Source of the DNA: CAZVVG01 sp964630615
GTDB lineage: Bacteria > Patescibacteriota > Minisyncoccia > Moranbacterales > UBA2206
Reading direction: 5' to 3'
DNA: 26,402 nucleotides
Assembly (NCBI GenBank): GCA_964630615.1
Contig: CAZVVG010000009.1
Location: 1 to 26,402 of the forward strand
Program-made: the position numbers and the translations under genes
Shown here: positions 14,225 through 22,091 of the stretch, piece by piece
Position numbering within the stretch: position 1 is the stretch's first letter
Layout of the letters: every line of letters begins with the position of its first letter
Notes under the pieces: generated by a model
Databases searched by the model: none
Seen by the model: the letters and a program-made list of their open reading frames with translations, nothing else
Told to the model about the DNA's origin: nothing

Positions 14225-15382
14225 TTATTGCTCTTCACAAATTTGCCGATAAAAAACCAGTGCTTTTTTGGCCGTTTTTTTCCAGGAAAAAGCCTGGCTT
14301 CTTTCCTTTCCTTCTCGTATCAATTCTTCTCGCAAAACTAAATCCTTGTCTAATTCAATGATCTTCTTCTCCAGTTCAGCTGAATCATGAGGATTAAAAA
14401 ATAAAGCGGCCGCTTGAGCGATTTCTCGATGCGGCAAGATTTCTGAGGCTAAAACCGGAACTCCCATTTTCATAGCCTCCAGAATGGGAATGCCAAAACC
14501 TTCATAAAAAGAAGGAAAGCAAAAGACTCTGGCCAATTGAAAAAGGACAGCCTTTTCTTTTTCTTTCACATATCCAGTAAAGATGACGTCTTTTTCAAGA
14601 GAAAGTCGTACTATCGTTTTTTCTATCTCAGAATCATAGTTATATCCTCCTCTTTTTCCAGCCAGAACCAGCTTCCAACCAGATTGTTTTAAATTCGCTA
14701 GGGACTTAAGTAAAATGGGAATGTTTTTCCTAGGCTGGAAAGTGCCGACATAAAAAATAAATTTTTCCGGTAAGGAATATTTTTCTTTAACGCGAACGAT
14801 TTCTTCTGACGAGATTTTCGATAGAGATTCTTCCCCAAAAGAATTAAGAAGCACTCCAACCTTTTCTGGATTTATTCCATAACAAGCAACGAGTTCTTTT
14901 TTTGTGAATTCCGAAACAGAAAAAATTTTATCCGCTCGCTTTAGACTCCAAGGAAGCAGGATTTTAAGAAAAAGCAGGTCTACTTTTCTTATCATTTGGG
15001 GATAAAAATTAAAAGAAATGTCATGAACCGTGGTCACGGCCTTTGTCTTTAAGGGAAGAAAGAGAGGTAAAATATATTGAGTATGGTAAATATCCACTGG
15101 ATTTTTTCTTAAGCAACTCGCTACTCTCCAAAGATTCCAAGTAAATTTATTCTTCGCTTTCAAGGATAGAATCCGGAAATTTTTTTTATTTTCAATTCCC
15201 AGTTCTTCGCAAATTTTTTTAAGTTTTCCTGGATCCAGAATATCCGTGAATAAAAAGTATTCATTTTGATCATCAATCAAAGCTAGATGTTTGACCAAAC
15301 TAAAAAATACTACCTCATCTCCGGTTCTTTTTTTCCCGATATTCCGAATGTCAATTCCAATTTTAATTTTTTTCTTAAGCAT
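14225..15382 (-). CDS. Glycosyltransferase family 4 (GT-B fold)
   Basis: Retaining glycosyltransferase of the large GT4 group, acting on a lipid- or glycan-linked acceptor in the cytoplasm. 385 aa. Seen: IGIDIRNIGKKRTGDEVVFFSL (N-terminal domain glycine loop), TTVHDISFNFYP, ADKIFSVSEFTKKEL, and in the C-terminal domain FIFYVGTFQPRKNIPILLKSL, LVLAGKRGG, VIFTGYVKEKEK and the donor-binding E-x7-E motif PSFYEGFGIPILEAMKMGVPVLAS. It overlaps the upstream O-antigen-ligase-like gene by 8 nt. Donor and acceptor are unknown. In the 67 nt between its stop and the LCP promoter I see no hairpin terminator, so read-through into the LCP operon is possible. Confidence 0.94.
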   Translation of the reverse strand: MLKKKIKIGIDIRNIGKKRTGDEVVFFSLVKHLALIDDQNEYFLFTDILDPGKLKKICEELGIENKKNFRILSLKAKNKFTWNLWRVASCLRKNPVDIYHTQYILPLFLPLKTKAVTTVHDISFNFYPQMIRKVDLLFLKILLPWSLKRADKIFSVSEFTKKELVACYGINPEKVGVLLNSFGEESLSKISSEEIVRVKEKYSLPEKFIFYVGTFQPRKNIPILLKSLANLKQSGWKLVLAGKRGGYNYDSEIEKTIVRLSLEKDVIFTGYVKEKEKAVLFQLARVFCFPSFYEGFGIPILEAMKMGVPVLASEILPHREIAQAAALFFNPHDSAELEKKIIELDKDLVLREELIREGKERSQAFSWKKTAKKALVFYRQICEEQ

Positions 15383-16979
15383 TTTTTCTAAAGCTTAGAG
15401 GAAGAAGGGCCCAAAAAAACCAAAAAACTGCCAAAAAAATCCCGGCGTTAAAAAAATTCGGAATTAAAAAGGCTAATGTCCCTAAAAAGACAAACAAGCC
15501 AAAGGTTTTTTCTTCTAAGCTTGTATTCAGAAAGTTTTTTGCCGCAATATAAATCGCTTCAAAATAAAGACCCAACAATCCGATCAAGCCTAAAATTCCG
15601 GCACCTAGCCAAGTTTCCAAAAAAATGTTGCTAGAATTAAAGTTTAAGCCCCGCTCGTCTTTTCCCAAAACTGGAGCAATCCCTCCAAAGCCTAGCCCTA
15701 AAAAAGGAGATCTCCTTATCTCTTCCCAAGATTTCTGAAAAAGTTGCTTGCGAATGTTGATATTCTGATCAGTCCGATAAATTTCAGTGACAAAATTACC
15801 AGCCGCCTTTTTTTCATCAATTTCTTCCAGATTTATTTGCCGACAAGAAAATTTTTCCAGTTCTTCATTTTTATCAATCCTGTCTGGCAAGCTCATCCAA
15901 GTTGAACAACTTATGGTTATTTTCTGGAGTCCAGAAGTCGTGCTTTGAAACCGATTAAAGAGCTGGAAATTAGTCAGCGAAAAAAGGAAGACTAAAAAAA
16001 GGCTAAGCAAGAAAGTTGAAGTTATCATTCCAAGAACGATTCCGCTTTTTAGCCATTGCCAATTTTTAGGATTTAATTTAAGTTGCGTCAGGGTTAAAAA
16101 GAAAAAGGCCCCAGAAACAAAAAAGGCTCCCAACCAAGCGCTCCGAGAAACAGTTAGGACCAAAAGAGTGAATAAGGGAACTAAAAATAAGATTAAAGAA
16201 AAAGAGAGCAGAGAAAAACTCGGAAATAATTTATTATTTTGTTTTTTCCCCTTGTTCCAAAAGTAAAAAATTAGGGAATAGACTAGGGCCAGAGAAAAAA
16301 CCAGGCAGATTCCCAGCCAATCCGGTTCCATCAAGGTCGCGTTTGGTCGACCTGGCATGGTTTCTTTATGAAAAGAAAAGCCTTCCAGAAAAAAGATGTT
16401 CTGTAAAATTCCATAAAAAACTAAAATTCCAGTTGAAGAGAGAAAAAAAATGACAACTCTTTTTAAGTCCTCCCGGTCCCGGACGTAAGTTCGTGTTAAA
16501 AAATAAATAGCACTGAAAGAGAGAAGAACCAAGAAAAGCTTAAAGCTGGGAAGTTTTTCCGGAGAAAAAAGAGCACTGAGAAATCCTCCCAAAAGAATAA
16601 AAAAGACCCAATAGTCTTGTCTGACTAAAAAAGGCAAATTAAAGCTCAATCTCCTTAGCGATCTGCGAATCAGGATGGTCAGAATAATCATAAGAGCTAG
16701 GGCTTGATAAATTCTCAAAGAAAATCCCAATTCCGAAGGAGTTAGAGAAATATTTTCTAGAAACAAAGAGCCCACAAAAAATAAAAAAGCCCAACCGGGA
16801 CGATAGAGAGAAAAAGTCAGGGTTATAAATAGAAAAAACAAAAGATCTCCGATTTTTTTAAGAGGCAGTATCCCCAAATGGAAAAAGAATATTGCCACGA
16901 AAGAAATAATTAAATTAAAAATTAGCAAATTAATTTTCAATTTGTTTTTTCTAATTTTTTCTTTTGCTTCTGAAAGCAT
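15375..16979 (-). CDS. O-antigen ligase / polymerase-like polytopic membrane protein (Wzy_C)
   Basis: Probable polymerase or ligase of lipid-linked glycans at the outer face of the membrane. 534 aa with about a dozen hydrophobic segments spread over the whole length. A large non-membrane loop (about 350-425) contains three cysteines and ends in the conserved RSPFLGLGFGGIAPVLG; this is followed by NSSNIFLETWLGAGILGLIGLLGLYF, the Wzy_C/WaaL signature region. The conserved HN of that motif reads SN here. An arginine in SRSAWLGAFF (about 280) also fits the family. It overlaps the downstream GT4 by 8 nt and the upstream GT4 by 29 nt, so all three are one tight operon. Ligase and polymerase cannot be told apart from sequence. 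Confidence 0.85.
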   Translation of the reverse strand: MLSEAKEKIRKNKLKINLLIFNLIISFVAIFFFHLGILPLKKIGDLLFFLFITLTFSLYRPGWAFLFFVGSLFLENISLTPSELGFSLRIYQALALMIILTILIRRSLRRLSFNLPFLVRQDYWVFFILLGGFLSALFSPEKLPSFKLFLVLLSFSAIYFLTRTYVRDREDLKRVVIFFLSSTGILVFYGILQNIFFLEGFSFHKETMPGRPNATLMEPDWLGICLVFSLALVYSLIFYFWNKGKKQNNKLFPSFSLLSFSLILFLVPLFTLLVLTVSRSAWLGAFFVSGAFFFLTLTQLKLNPKNWQWLKSGIVLGMITSTFLLSLFLVFLFSLTNFQLFNRFQSTTSGLQKITISCSTWMSLPDRIDKNEELEKFSCRQINLEEIDEKKAAGNFVTEIYRTDQNINIRKQLFQKSWEEIRRSPFLGLGFGGIAPVLGKDERGLNFNSSNIFLETWLGAGILGLIGLLGLYFEAIYIAAKNFLNTSLEEKTFGLFVFLGTLAFLIPNFFNAGIFLAVFWFFWALLPLSFRKNA

Positions 16980-18150
16980 ACTCTTGCCTGGAAATATTTA
17001 AAAATTTAGCAATAAAATTTTCCCAAGAAAAAAAATTTGCCCGCTCTTTTCCTCGACGAGAAAGAGTGTCTCTTAATGGCTTATTTAAGAGAACTTTTTT
17101 TATTATCCGGCTCAGTTCTTTTTCATCAGAAGGGTCACAATATAAAATTCCGTCTTGCCCTACTTCCGGCAAAGAGGAGCTTTTGGACGCTATCACGGGA
17201 ACCCCTTGATTCATGGCTTCCAAAACCGGCAAACCAAATCCTTCATAAAGCGAAGGGTAAACAAAAACCGAAGCGTTTCGGTAAAGAGCCGGGAGATATT
17301 TTTGCTCCACAAAATCCAGAAGTTGGACCCTTTGGGTCAGATTTTCTTTTTTAATTAATGTCTCTGCGTCAAATATGAGCGGGACTAATTCCGGCATTAA
17401 TTTTCCGGAAATTACCAGCTGGGGCAGTTCTTCAAGAAAAAAACTTTTTTTATTCTCTTCCAGCAGGTGTTTATAGGCCAGGATTAGCTTATCCAAATTT
17501 TTTCTTTTTTCCAGTCCACCACCAGCATAGATATAGCCCGGCTTAAGTTGATAATTTTTAAGCGTTACACGATTTAATTCTGGGGAAATTTCTTTTTTGT
17601 AAATCGCGGCCACATCTAAATAAGAAACGGTAATTTGAGAGGGATTAAGACCAAGATGTTTTATTAAATCCTTCTCCGTGTGACGAGAAATAGCCACAAC
17701 TTTATCCGCTTTCTTAATCGCTCTTTTTATCCATTTCCAATAGATTTTCTTCCTTGCATTATTCAAGTATTCAGGAAAAATTTCCCAAATTAAATCATGC
17801 ACTAGCATTAGATGAAACGGTTTTTTATTTTTCCTGAAAATTGTCGGTGCTTGATAAAGCGAAAAAAATATATCGCACTCATCCTTTTTGACTTTTCGAG
17901 GAAGCTGATACTTTTCCCAAATTATTTTTCTCAATAAGTCGTCTCTTTTCCAAAGGGGTAGGAAAACCCTTTTGTAAAAATTATCCGGCCAGGAGAGATT
18001 TAAATCCTCTTCTAAATAAATAAAAAACTCTATTCCCTCTTTTTTAAGGGAGTCTGATTTTTCCAAGAGTTTCTTGAGAAAGTTGACAGTCACTTGTCCT
18101 AAGCCCGTATTTTCCTTGCGAGCAAAGGAAGCATTAATTCCGATACGCAT
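16951..18150 (-). CDS. Glycosyltransferase family 4 (GT-B fold)
   Basis: First gene of the minus-strand glycan operon. 399 aa. N-terminal domain: MRIGINASFARKENTGLGQV, a glycine-rich acceptor-side loop; FHLMLVHDLIWEIFPEY; ADKVVAISRHTEKDL. C-terminal domain: GYIYAGGGLEKRKNLDKLI, LVISGKL, VQLLDFVEQKYLPALYRNA, and the E-x7-E motif in PSLYEGFGLPVLEAMNQGVPVIAS, followed by SSLPEVGQDG. This second-half pattern resembles mannosyl- or rhamnosyltransferases of capsule/O-antigen loci, but the sugar is unknown. The last 29 nt overlap the start of the O-antigen-ligase-like gene. A TAGAAT box lies 6 nt before the ATG, so the mRNA is probably leaderless. Confidence 0.94.
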   Translation of the reverse strand: MRIGINASFARKENTGLGQVTVNFLKKLLEKSDSLKKEGIEFFIYLEEDLNLSWPDNFYKRVFLPLWKRDDLLRKIIWEKYQLPRKVKKDECDIFFSLYQAPTIFRKNKKPFHLMLVHDLIWEIFPEYLNNARKKIYWKWIKRAIKKADKVVAISRHTEKDLIKHLGLNPSQITVSYLDVAAIYKKEISPELNRVTLKNYQLKPGYIYAGGGLEKRKNLDKLILAYKHLLEENKKSFFLEELPQLVISGKLMPELVPLIFDAETLIKKENLTQRVQLLDFVEQKYLPALYRNASVFVYPSLYEGFGLPVLEAMNQGVPVIASKSSSLPEVGQDGILYCDPSDEKELSRIIKKVLLNKPLRDTLSRRGKERANFFSWENFIAKFLNISRQEYAFRSKRKN

Positions 18151-18156
18151 GTTTTT

Positions 18157-18162
18157 ATTCTA
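18157..18162 (-). promoter_or_regulatory. -10 box giving a probable leaderless mRNA
   Basis: TAGAAT on the minus strand ends 6 nt before the ATG at 18150, so transcription should start at or next to the start codon. The -35 region is only a T-rich tract. Confidence 0.45.
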
Positions 18163-18276
18163 CCGCAAAAACCCAAAAATAAAAAATCTTCCAAACATCC
18201 TAAAATTATTCAAAAGTTAAGGTCTTCATAAAGGCTTCTGCTTAGCGATTTTTACCCAGCCTTTAGCTAATAATTA

Positions 18277-18305
18277 TTGCCAATCAAGAAAATTCTTGAT
18301 ATACT
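18277..18305 (+). promoter_or_regulatory. Promoter of the plus-strand glycan block with internal palindrome
   Basis: TTGCCA (18277-18282), 17 nt, TATACT (18300-18305). The spacer is almost wholly an inverted repeat: TCAAGAA (18284-18290), AA, TTCTTGA (18293-18299). A protein bound there would cover both hexamers, so this looks like an operator for a repressor or activator. Confidence 0.6.
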
Positions 18306-18341
18306 AAAACAAGCTAAATTTAAGAAATATCTGAAAAATTT

Positions 18342-19619
18342 ATGAAAAAAAAGCCATCGGTTTGCGTAATTGGATTGGGTTACGTGGGCTTGCCCTTAGC
18401 GGTTCGCTGCGTCGAAAAAGGATATAAAGTTTACGGACTAGATAAAGATCAAAAGAAAATTTCACTTATCCATCAGGGCAAGAGCCCGATTAAGGATAAA
18501 TTTCTGGAAGAAAATCTCCCCAAGTTTTGTCCGCAAGCCACTTCAGATGAAAAATGTATAAAAAAATCGGATATAGTTTTAATTTGCGTTCCGACTCCGG
18601 TTGATGGTCAATTTAATCCGGATTTGGGACCCGTGATGAAGGCTGCTCATTCAATCGCTAAAAATCTTAAAAAAGGCTCTTTAATAATTCTTGAGTCAAC
18701 CGTCAACCCGGGAGTTTGTGAAGAAGTGATTCGGCCAATCTTAGAAGACTATGGACACAAGGTTAATCAAGATTGCTTCATTGCCCACTGCCCAGAAAGA
18801 ATTAATCCTGGAGATCCTAAATGGAATGTTACCAATATCCCTCGCGTTGTTGGATCTTTTGAGGCCACAGGCTTAAAAGCCGCATTGGCTTTTTATCAAA
18901 GTATCGTAGACGGAGAAATTCGTCCGATGAATTCCATTCGAGAAGCGGAGGCCGTAAAAATAATTGAAAATTCTTTTAGGGATATTAATATCGCCTTCGT
19001 CAATGAACTCGCGAGATCTTTTGATAAATTAGGGATTGACGTCAAAGATGTTATTTTAGGAGCCTCAACCAAGCCCTTTGCTTTTCTGCCTCATTTTCCC
19101 TCCTGTGGAGTCGGCGGGCATTGCATTCCGGTTGACCCTTATTATCTCATAGAACGGGCAAAAAAATCAGGATTTGACCATAAATTTTTAAGATTAGCCA
19201 GAGAAATAAACAATTCTATGCCGGCTTACACCGTTGAACTCCTACAAGACGCTTTGAATGAGCTTAAGATTGCCATGAATGGAGCAAAAATCGGAGTTCT
19301 GGGAATTTCCTATAAGGCTAATATTGATGACGTTCGCGAATCGCCCTATTTCAAAATAATTAAATTCTTAAAGGAGCATAAAGCGGAACCTATTTCCTTT
19401 GATCCTCACCTTCCCCAAAAATCCGATGTGAAAAACCTGGAAATGTTACTAAAAAAATCGGAGGCTTTGGTTCTCGTAACCGATCATGACGAATTTAAGA
19501 AAATCGACCCAAAACTTTTCAAAAAACATAAAATCAAGGTCATCATTGATGGAAAAAATTGCCTGGAAAAAGAAATCATAAAAAAACTCGGTATCCTTTA
19601 TAAGGGAATTGGCCAATAA
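18342..19619 (+). CDS. Nucleotide-sugar dehydrogenase (UDP-HexNAc / UDP-glucose 6-dehydrogenase family)
   Basis: NAD-dependent four-electron oxidation of a UDP-sugar to a UDP-uronic acid, feeding the glycan made by the following genes. 425 aa, typical length. Seen: Rossmann motif VIGLGYVGLPLAVRCVEKGYKVYGLD; VLICVPTPVD; LESTVNPGVCEEV; AHCPERINPGDP; the central EAEAVKIIENSFRDINIAFVNELA; the catalytic C261 in CGVGGHCIPVDPYYL; and the C-terminal domain with GISYKANIDDVRESP. The PERINPGD and GGHCIPVDPYYL motifs favour the WecC/WbpA-type (UDP-N-acetyl sugar) branch over UDP-glucose dehydrogenase, but the substrate is not certain. It is read from a promoter with an operator-like palindrome and followed by a weak hairpin terminator. 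Confidence 0.94.
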   Translation: MKKKPSVCVIGLGYVGLPLAVRCVEKGYKVYGLDKDQKKISLIHQGKSPIKDKFLEENLPKFCPQATSDEKCIKKSDIVLICVPTPVDGQFNPDLGPVMKAAHSIAKNLKKGSLIILESTVNPGVCEEVIRPILEDYGHKVNQDCFIAHCPERINPGDPKWNVTNIPRVVGSFEATGLKAALAFYQSIVDGEIRPMNSIREAEAVKIIENSFRDINIAFVNELARSFDKLGIDVKDVILGASTKPFAFLPHFPSCGVGGHCIPVDPYYLIERAKKSGFDHKFLRLAREINNSMPAYTVELLQDALNELKIAMNGAKIGVLGISYKANIDDVRESPYFKIIKFLKEHKAEPISFDPHLPQKSDVKNLEMLLKKSEALVLVTDHDEFKKIDPKLFKKHKIKVIIDGKNCLEKEIIKKLGILYKGIGQ

Positions 19620-19662
19620 ACAAACTTAGAACTTCGAAAAAACTTCCTCTTTTTTCCTTTCT

Positions 19663-19687
19663 AAAAAGAATAAGGTTCTTATTTTTT
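19663..19687 (+). terminator. Weak intrinsic terminator after the dehydrogenase gene
   Basis: AATAAG (19669-19674) and CTTATT (19678-19683) form a stem with a 3-nt loop, extended by A/T and G-U pairs and running into a T6 tract. The stem is A/U-rich, so termination may be partial. Confidence 0.5.
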
Positions 19688-19711
19688 GCTTTCCCAAAAA
19701 ATAAAAAATTC

Positions 19712-19740
19712 TTTACTTTTGGTTATTTTTAGGTTATAAT
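19712..19740 (+). promoter_or_regulatory. Promoter of the 77-aa protein/GT2 operon
   Basis: TTTACT (19712-19717), 17 nt, TATAAT (19735-19740). Start expected near 19747, about 22 nt before the ATG. Confidence 0.7.
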
Positions 19741-19768
19741 TTAAAAAGCCAGCGTTAAATAAATATCA

Positions 19769-20002
19769 ATGATAAAGATTGTTAAATTGATTATTTGGCT
19801 CGTCGGTTTTGGGGTTGTTTCCATTTTCGTTCTTAATTATTTCGGTTACGAAATAAACCAAGAGTATTTCACAAAAAGTCGTTCCGCTTGCGAAGAAAAT
19901 TTGAGCACTTGCGGTAAAGAATATGTGAAACAGGGAACTAAAAATGCCCAATGCGATTTTGATTGTCTGAATCCGAAATTAATCATTAAAAAGAGACAAT
20001 GA
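19769..20002 (+). CDS. Small membrane-anchored protein with four cysteines
   Basis: Not recognised. 77 aa: one N-terminal hydrophobic segment (about 5-25) followed by a polar tail, presumably outside the membrane if the positive-inside rule holds. Four cysteines (about residues 41, 48, 62, 66) are spaced C-x6-C-x13-C-x3-C, which could form two disulfides or bind a metal. It is the first gene after a good promoter, and its TGA overlaps the ATG of the GT2 gene (ATGA), so the two are translationally coupled. That coupling suggests a role linked to lipid-linked sugar transfer, but this is inference only. The ORF has a start, a promoter and sensible composition, so it is likely a real gene. Confidence 0.75.
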   Translation: MIKIVKLIIWLVGFGVVSIFVLNYFGYEINQEYFTKSRSACEENLSTCGKEYVKQGTKNAQCDFDCLNPKLIIKKRQ

Positions 20003-20949
20003 AATTAGTCATAAACCTTCCCGCTTTCAATGAGGAAGCAAAAATCAAGGAAACTCTAAAAAGAATTCCCAGGCAAATTCCCGGCATTGACGAGGTTTTT
20101 ATTCAAGTTATTGATGATGGTTCCAAGGATCAGACTCCTAAAATTGCCCGAGAGGCTGGAGCCAACCTGGTTTTTTCTCACCCGAATAACCGCGGAATCG
20201 GAGTGACCTTCAGGACTGCCGTAGAAAAGGCACTAGAAAACGGAGCCGACATTATGGTCAATATGGATGCGGATGGACAATTTAATCCTCAAGACATAGA
20301 AAAATTAATCCAGCCCATTCTCAAGGGGCAGGCTGACTTAGTAAGCGCGTCTCGCTTTGGACAAAAAAAAGCTTCTAATATGCCAAAAACGAAATCCGTT
20401 TTAAATCAGTTAGCTGCTTGGATCATAGAAAAATTTATGAAGCATCGCGTTGAAGACTTAACCTGCGGATTTCGCGCCTATAGTCGAGAAGCGCTGCTTC
20501 GCTTGAATCTCTCCGGCGGATTTACCTACACTCAAGAGGTAATTATTGACGCAATTGGAAAAAACCTAAAAATCCAGTGGCTTCCGGTTACCGTTACCTA
20601 TTTTGAAGATCGACAATCCCGTGTGGTAAAAAATACTTTTAATTACGTGGGCCAGAGCGGAAAAATAATTTTGAAAACCGTAAGAGATGTCCGACCGATG
20701 CGTTTTTTTGGAATTCCTTCTTTGATTCTTATCTTAACTTCCTTTTTTCTTTTTATTTATTTTTTGATTATGTATTTAGATACTTTAAAGATTACTCCTT
20801 ATCGAAACATTATCTTGTTAGCGGCTATTCTTCTTTTTGTCGGACTTCAAATCCTTATTTTCGCTTTCATTGCTGATATGATAAAAACGACTCGGAAGCT
20901 TATTGAAGATCAGACATATCTCATCAAGAAAGAAAAGTATAAGAAATAA
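19999..20949 (+). CDS. GT2 polyprenyl-phosphate sugar transferase (DPM1/GtrB-like) with C-terminal membrane pair
   Basis: Probably moves a sugar from a nucleotide donor to polyprenyl phosphate, making the lipid-linked sugar used by membrane GT-C enzymes. 316 aa. Seen: LVINLPAFNEEAKIKETL, VIDDGSKDQT (37-46), PNNRGIGVTFRTAVEKAL, the D-x-D metal site D90-A-D92 in MDADGQF, DLVSASRF, DLTCGFRAYSREAL, and the Tyr/Arg-rich WLPVTVTYFEDRQSRV near the end of the catalytic domain. Two hydrophobic segments follow (about 236-260 and 270-297), the arrangement of GtrB-type enzymes. Overlaps the upstream 77-aa gene by 4 nt (ATGA). The sugar is not predictable from sequence. A GT-C-like protein that could use its product lies two genes downstream. 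Confidence 0.93.
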   Translation: MKLVINLPAFNEEAKIKETLKRIPRQIPGIDEVFIQVIDDGSKDQTPKIAREAGANLVFSHPNNRGIGVTFRTAVEKALENGADIMVNMDADGQFNPQDIEKLIQPILKGQADLVSASRFGQKKASNMPKTKSVLNQLAAWIIEKFMKHRVEDLTCGFRAYSREALLRLNLSGGFTYTQEVIIDAIGKNLKIQWLPVTVTYFEDRQSRVVKNTFNYVGQSGKIILKTVRDVRPMRFFGIPSLILILTSFFLFIYFLIMYLDTLKITPYRNIILLAAILLFVGLQILIFAFIADMIKTTRKLIEDQTYLIKKEKYKK

Positions 20950-20980
20950 ATTTCCTAACAGAGCGTTTTTATTTTTCCTT

Positions 20981-22075
20981 ATGAAGATTCTTTTTATTTC
21001 CCGCTCTTTTCCGCCTGTTGTTGGCGGAATTGAAAATCAAAATTACGAGCTTTCTCTCTGGCTTTCTAAAATAAGTCGGGTTCACACCATTGCTAATCCC
21101 TACGGAAAAAAATTCTTGCCCTTTTTCTTTCCTTACGCCTTGCTGAAAAGCCTTTTTAAATTAAAAGACTACGACGTTGTGCTTTTGGGCGACGCGGTTC
21201 TTTTTCCCCTGGGCTGGATCTTAAAGTTTTTTTACTCTAAACCCGTCGTTTCCATTGTTCATGGCCTGGATATTACCTATCCGTTCCCTTTTTACCAAAA
21301 ATTCTGGATTAAAAAATGTGGGAGAAAAATGGACCTACTAATTGCTGTAGGAAATGAAACCATCAAAGCGGGAGTAAAACGAGGTTTGGAAAAGAATAAA
21401 TTCGTTTTTATTCCGAATGGCATTAACACCAAAAAATTTCTCCAGACTCACACCCGGAAAGAGCTAGAAAAGTTGGTTGGAGAAAAATTATCCGGGAAAA
21501 GTATTCTGCTAACTACTGGAAGATTGGCCGTGCACAAAGGAGTGGATTGGTTTTCAAAAAATGTGATCCCTAGGCTTCCGGAAAATACTTTATATTTAAT
21601 CGCCGGTGAAGGAGAAAAAAGATCAGAGATAGAAAAAATAATCCGGCAAGAGAAATTAGAAAAACGGGTTAAGCTATTAGGAAGGGTTGATGATGAAGAA
21701 TTAAGGATTCTCTATAATACGGCAGATATCTACATCAAGCCAAATATTCGTGTTGAAGGTACTATGGAAGGTTTTGGACTTGTAGTTATTGAAGCGGCCT
21801 CTTGTCGCCTACCTGTAATTACCGCCAATCTGGAAGGCCTTAAGGATGCGATTAAAGAAGGTAAAAACGGATTCCTAGTTGAGCCAGAAAACCCCGAAGC
21901 TTTCGTGAAAAAAATTAATGAGCTTCTTTCTGACAATGACTTTCGTTTGGAATTCGGAGAGAGAGCCCGAAGATTCGTAGAAGAAAATTTCAGCTGGGAA
22001 AAAATCAGTAGAAAATATTTGGAAACAATTGAAAAAGTAGCCAGAAATAAACAAAAAAAAGGAAATTTCTCTTAA
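20981..22075 (+). CDS. Glycosyltransferase family 4 (GT-B fold)
   Basis: 364 aa from ATG 20981. A longer reading from ATG 20903 would overlap the GT2 gene and adds a basic stretch unlike any GT4; MKILFISRSFPPVVGGIENQ is the family's normal N-terminus. Further motifs: VVSIVHGLDITYPFPFY, LIAVGNETIKAG, FIPNGINTKKF, ILLTTGRLAVHKGVDWF, LIAGEGEKRSEIE, VKLLGRVDDEELRILYNTADIYIKPN, and the donor-binding region EGTMEGFGLVVIEAASCRLPVITA. Both GT4 catalytic glutamates are present in EGFGLVVIEA. It is probably co-transcribed with GT2 (31-nt gap) and the membrane protein that follows (16-nt gap). Donor and acceptor unknown. Confidence 0.93.
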   Translation: MKILFISRSFPPVVGGIENQNYELSLWLSKISRVHTIANPYGKKFLPFFFPYALLKSLFKLKDYDVVLLGDAVLFPLGWILKFFYSKPVVSIVHGLDITYPFPFYQKFWIKKCGRKMDLLIAVGNETIKAGVKRGLEKNKFVFIPNGINTKKFLQTHTRKELEKLVGEKLSGKSILLTTGRLAVHKGVDWFSKNVIPRLPENTLYLIAGEGEKRSEIEKIIRQEKLEKRVKLLGRVDDEELRILYNTADIYIKPNIRVEGTMEGFGLVVIEAASCRLPVITANLEGLKDAIKEGKNGFLVEPENPEAFVKKINELLSDNDFRLEFGERARRFVEENFSWEKISRKYLETIEKVARNKQKKGNFS

Positions 22076-22091
22076 TTACTATTTTGGTTTT

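Noticed and set aside
14155..14238. Minus-strand GTG ORF of 27 codons ending in DGEVPFG, overlapping the GT4 end and the LCP promoter.
   Set aside because: It has no ATG, no ribosome site and no promoter of its own; its frame remains open only a short way into the GT4 gene, and it contains the -35 and -10 boxes of the LCP operon. Chance open frame is the simplest reading.
20903..20980. Upstream extension of the GT4 gene to ATG 20903.
   Set aside because: It would overlap the GT2 gene by 47 nt and adds a basic sequence not found in GT4 proteins; ATG 20981 gives the standard N-terminus.
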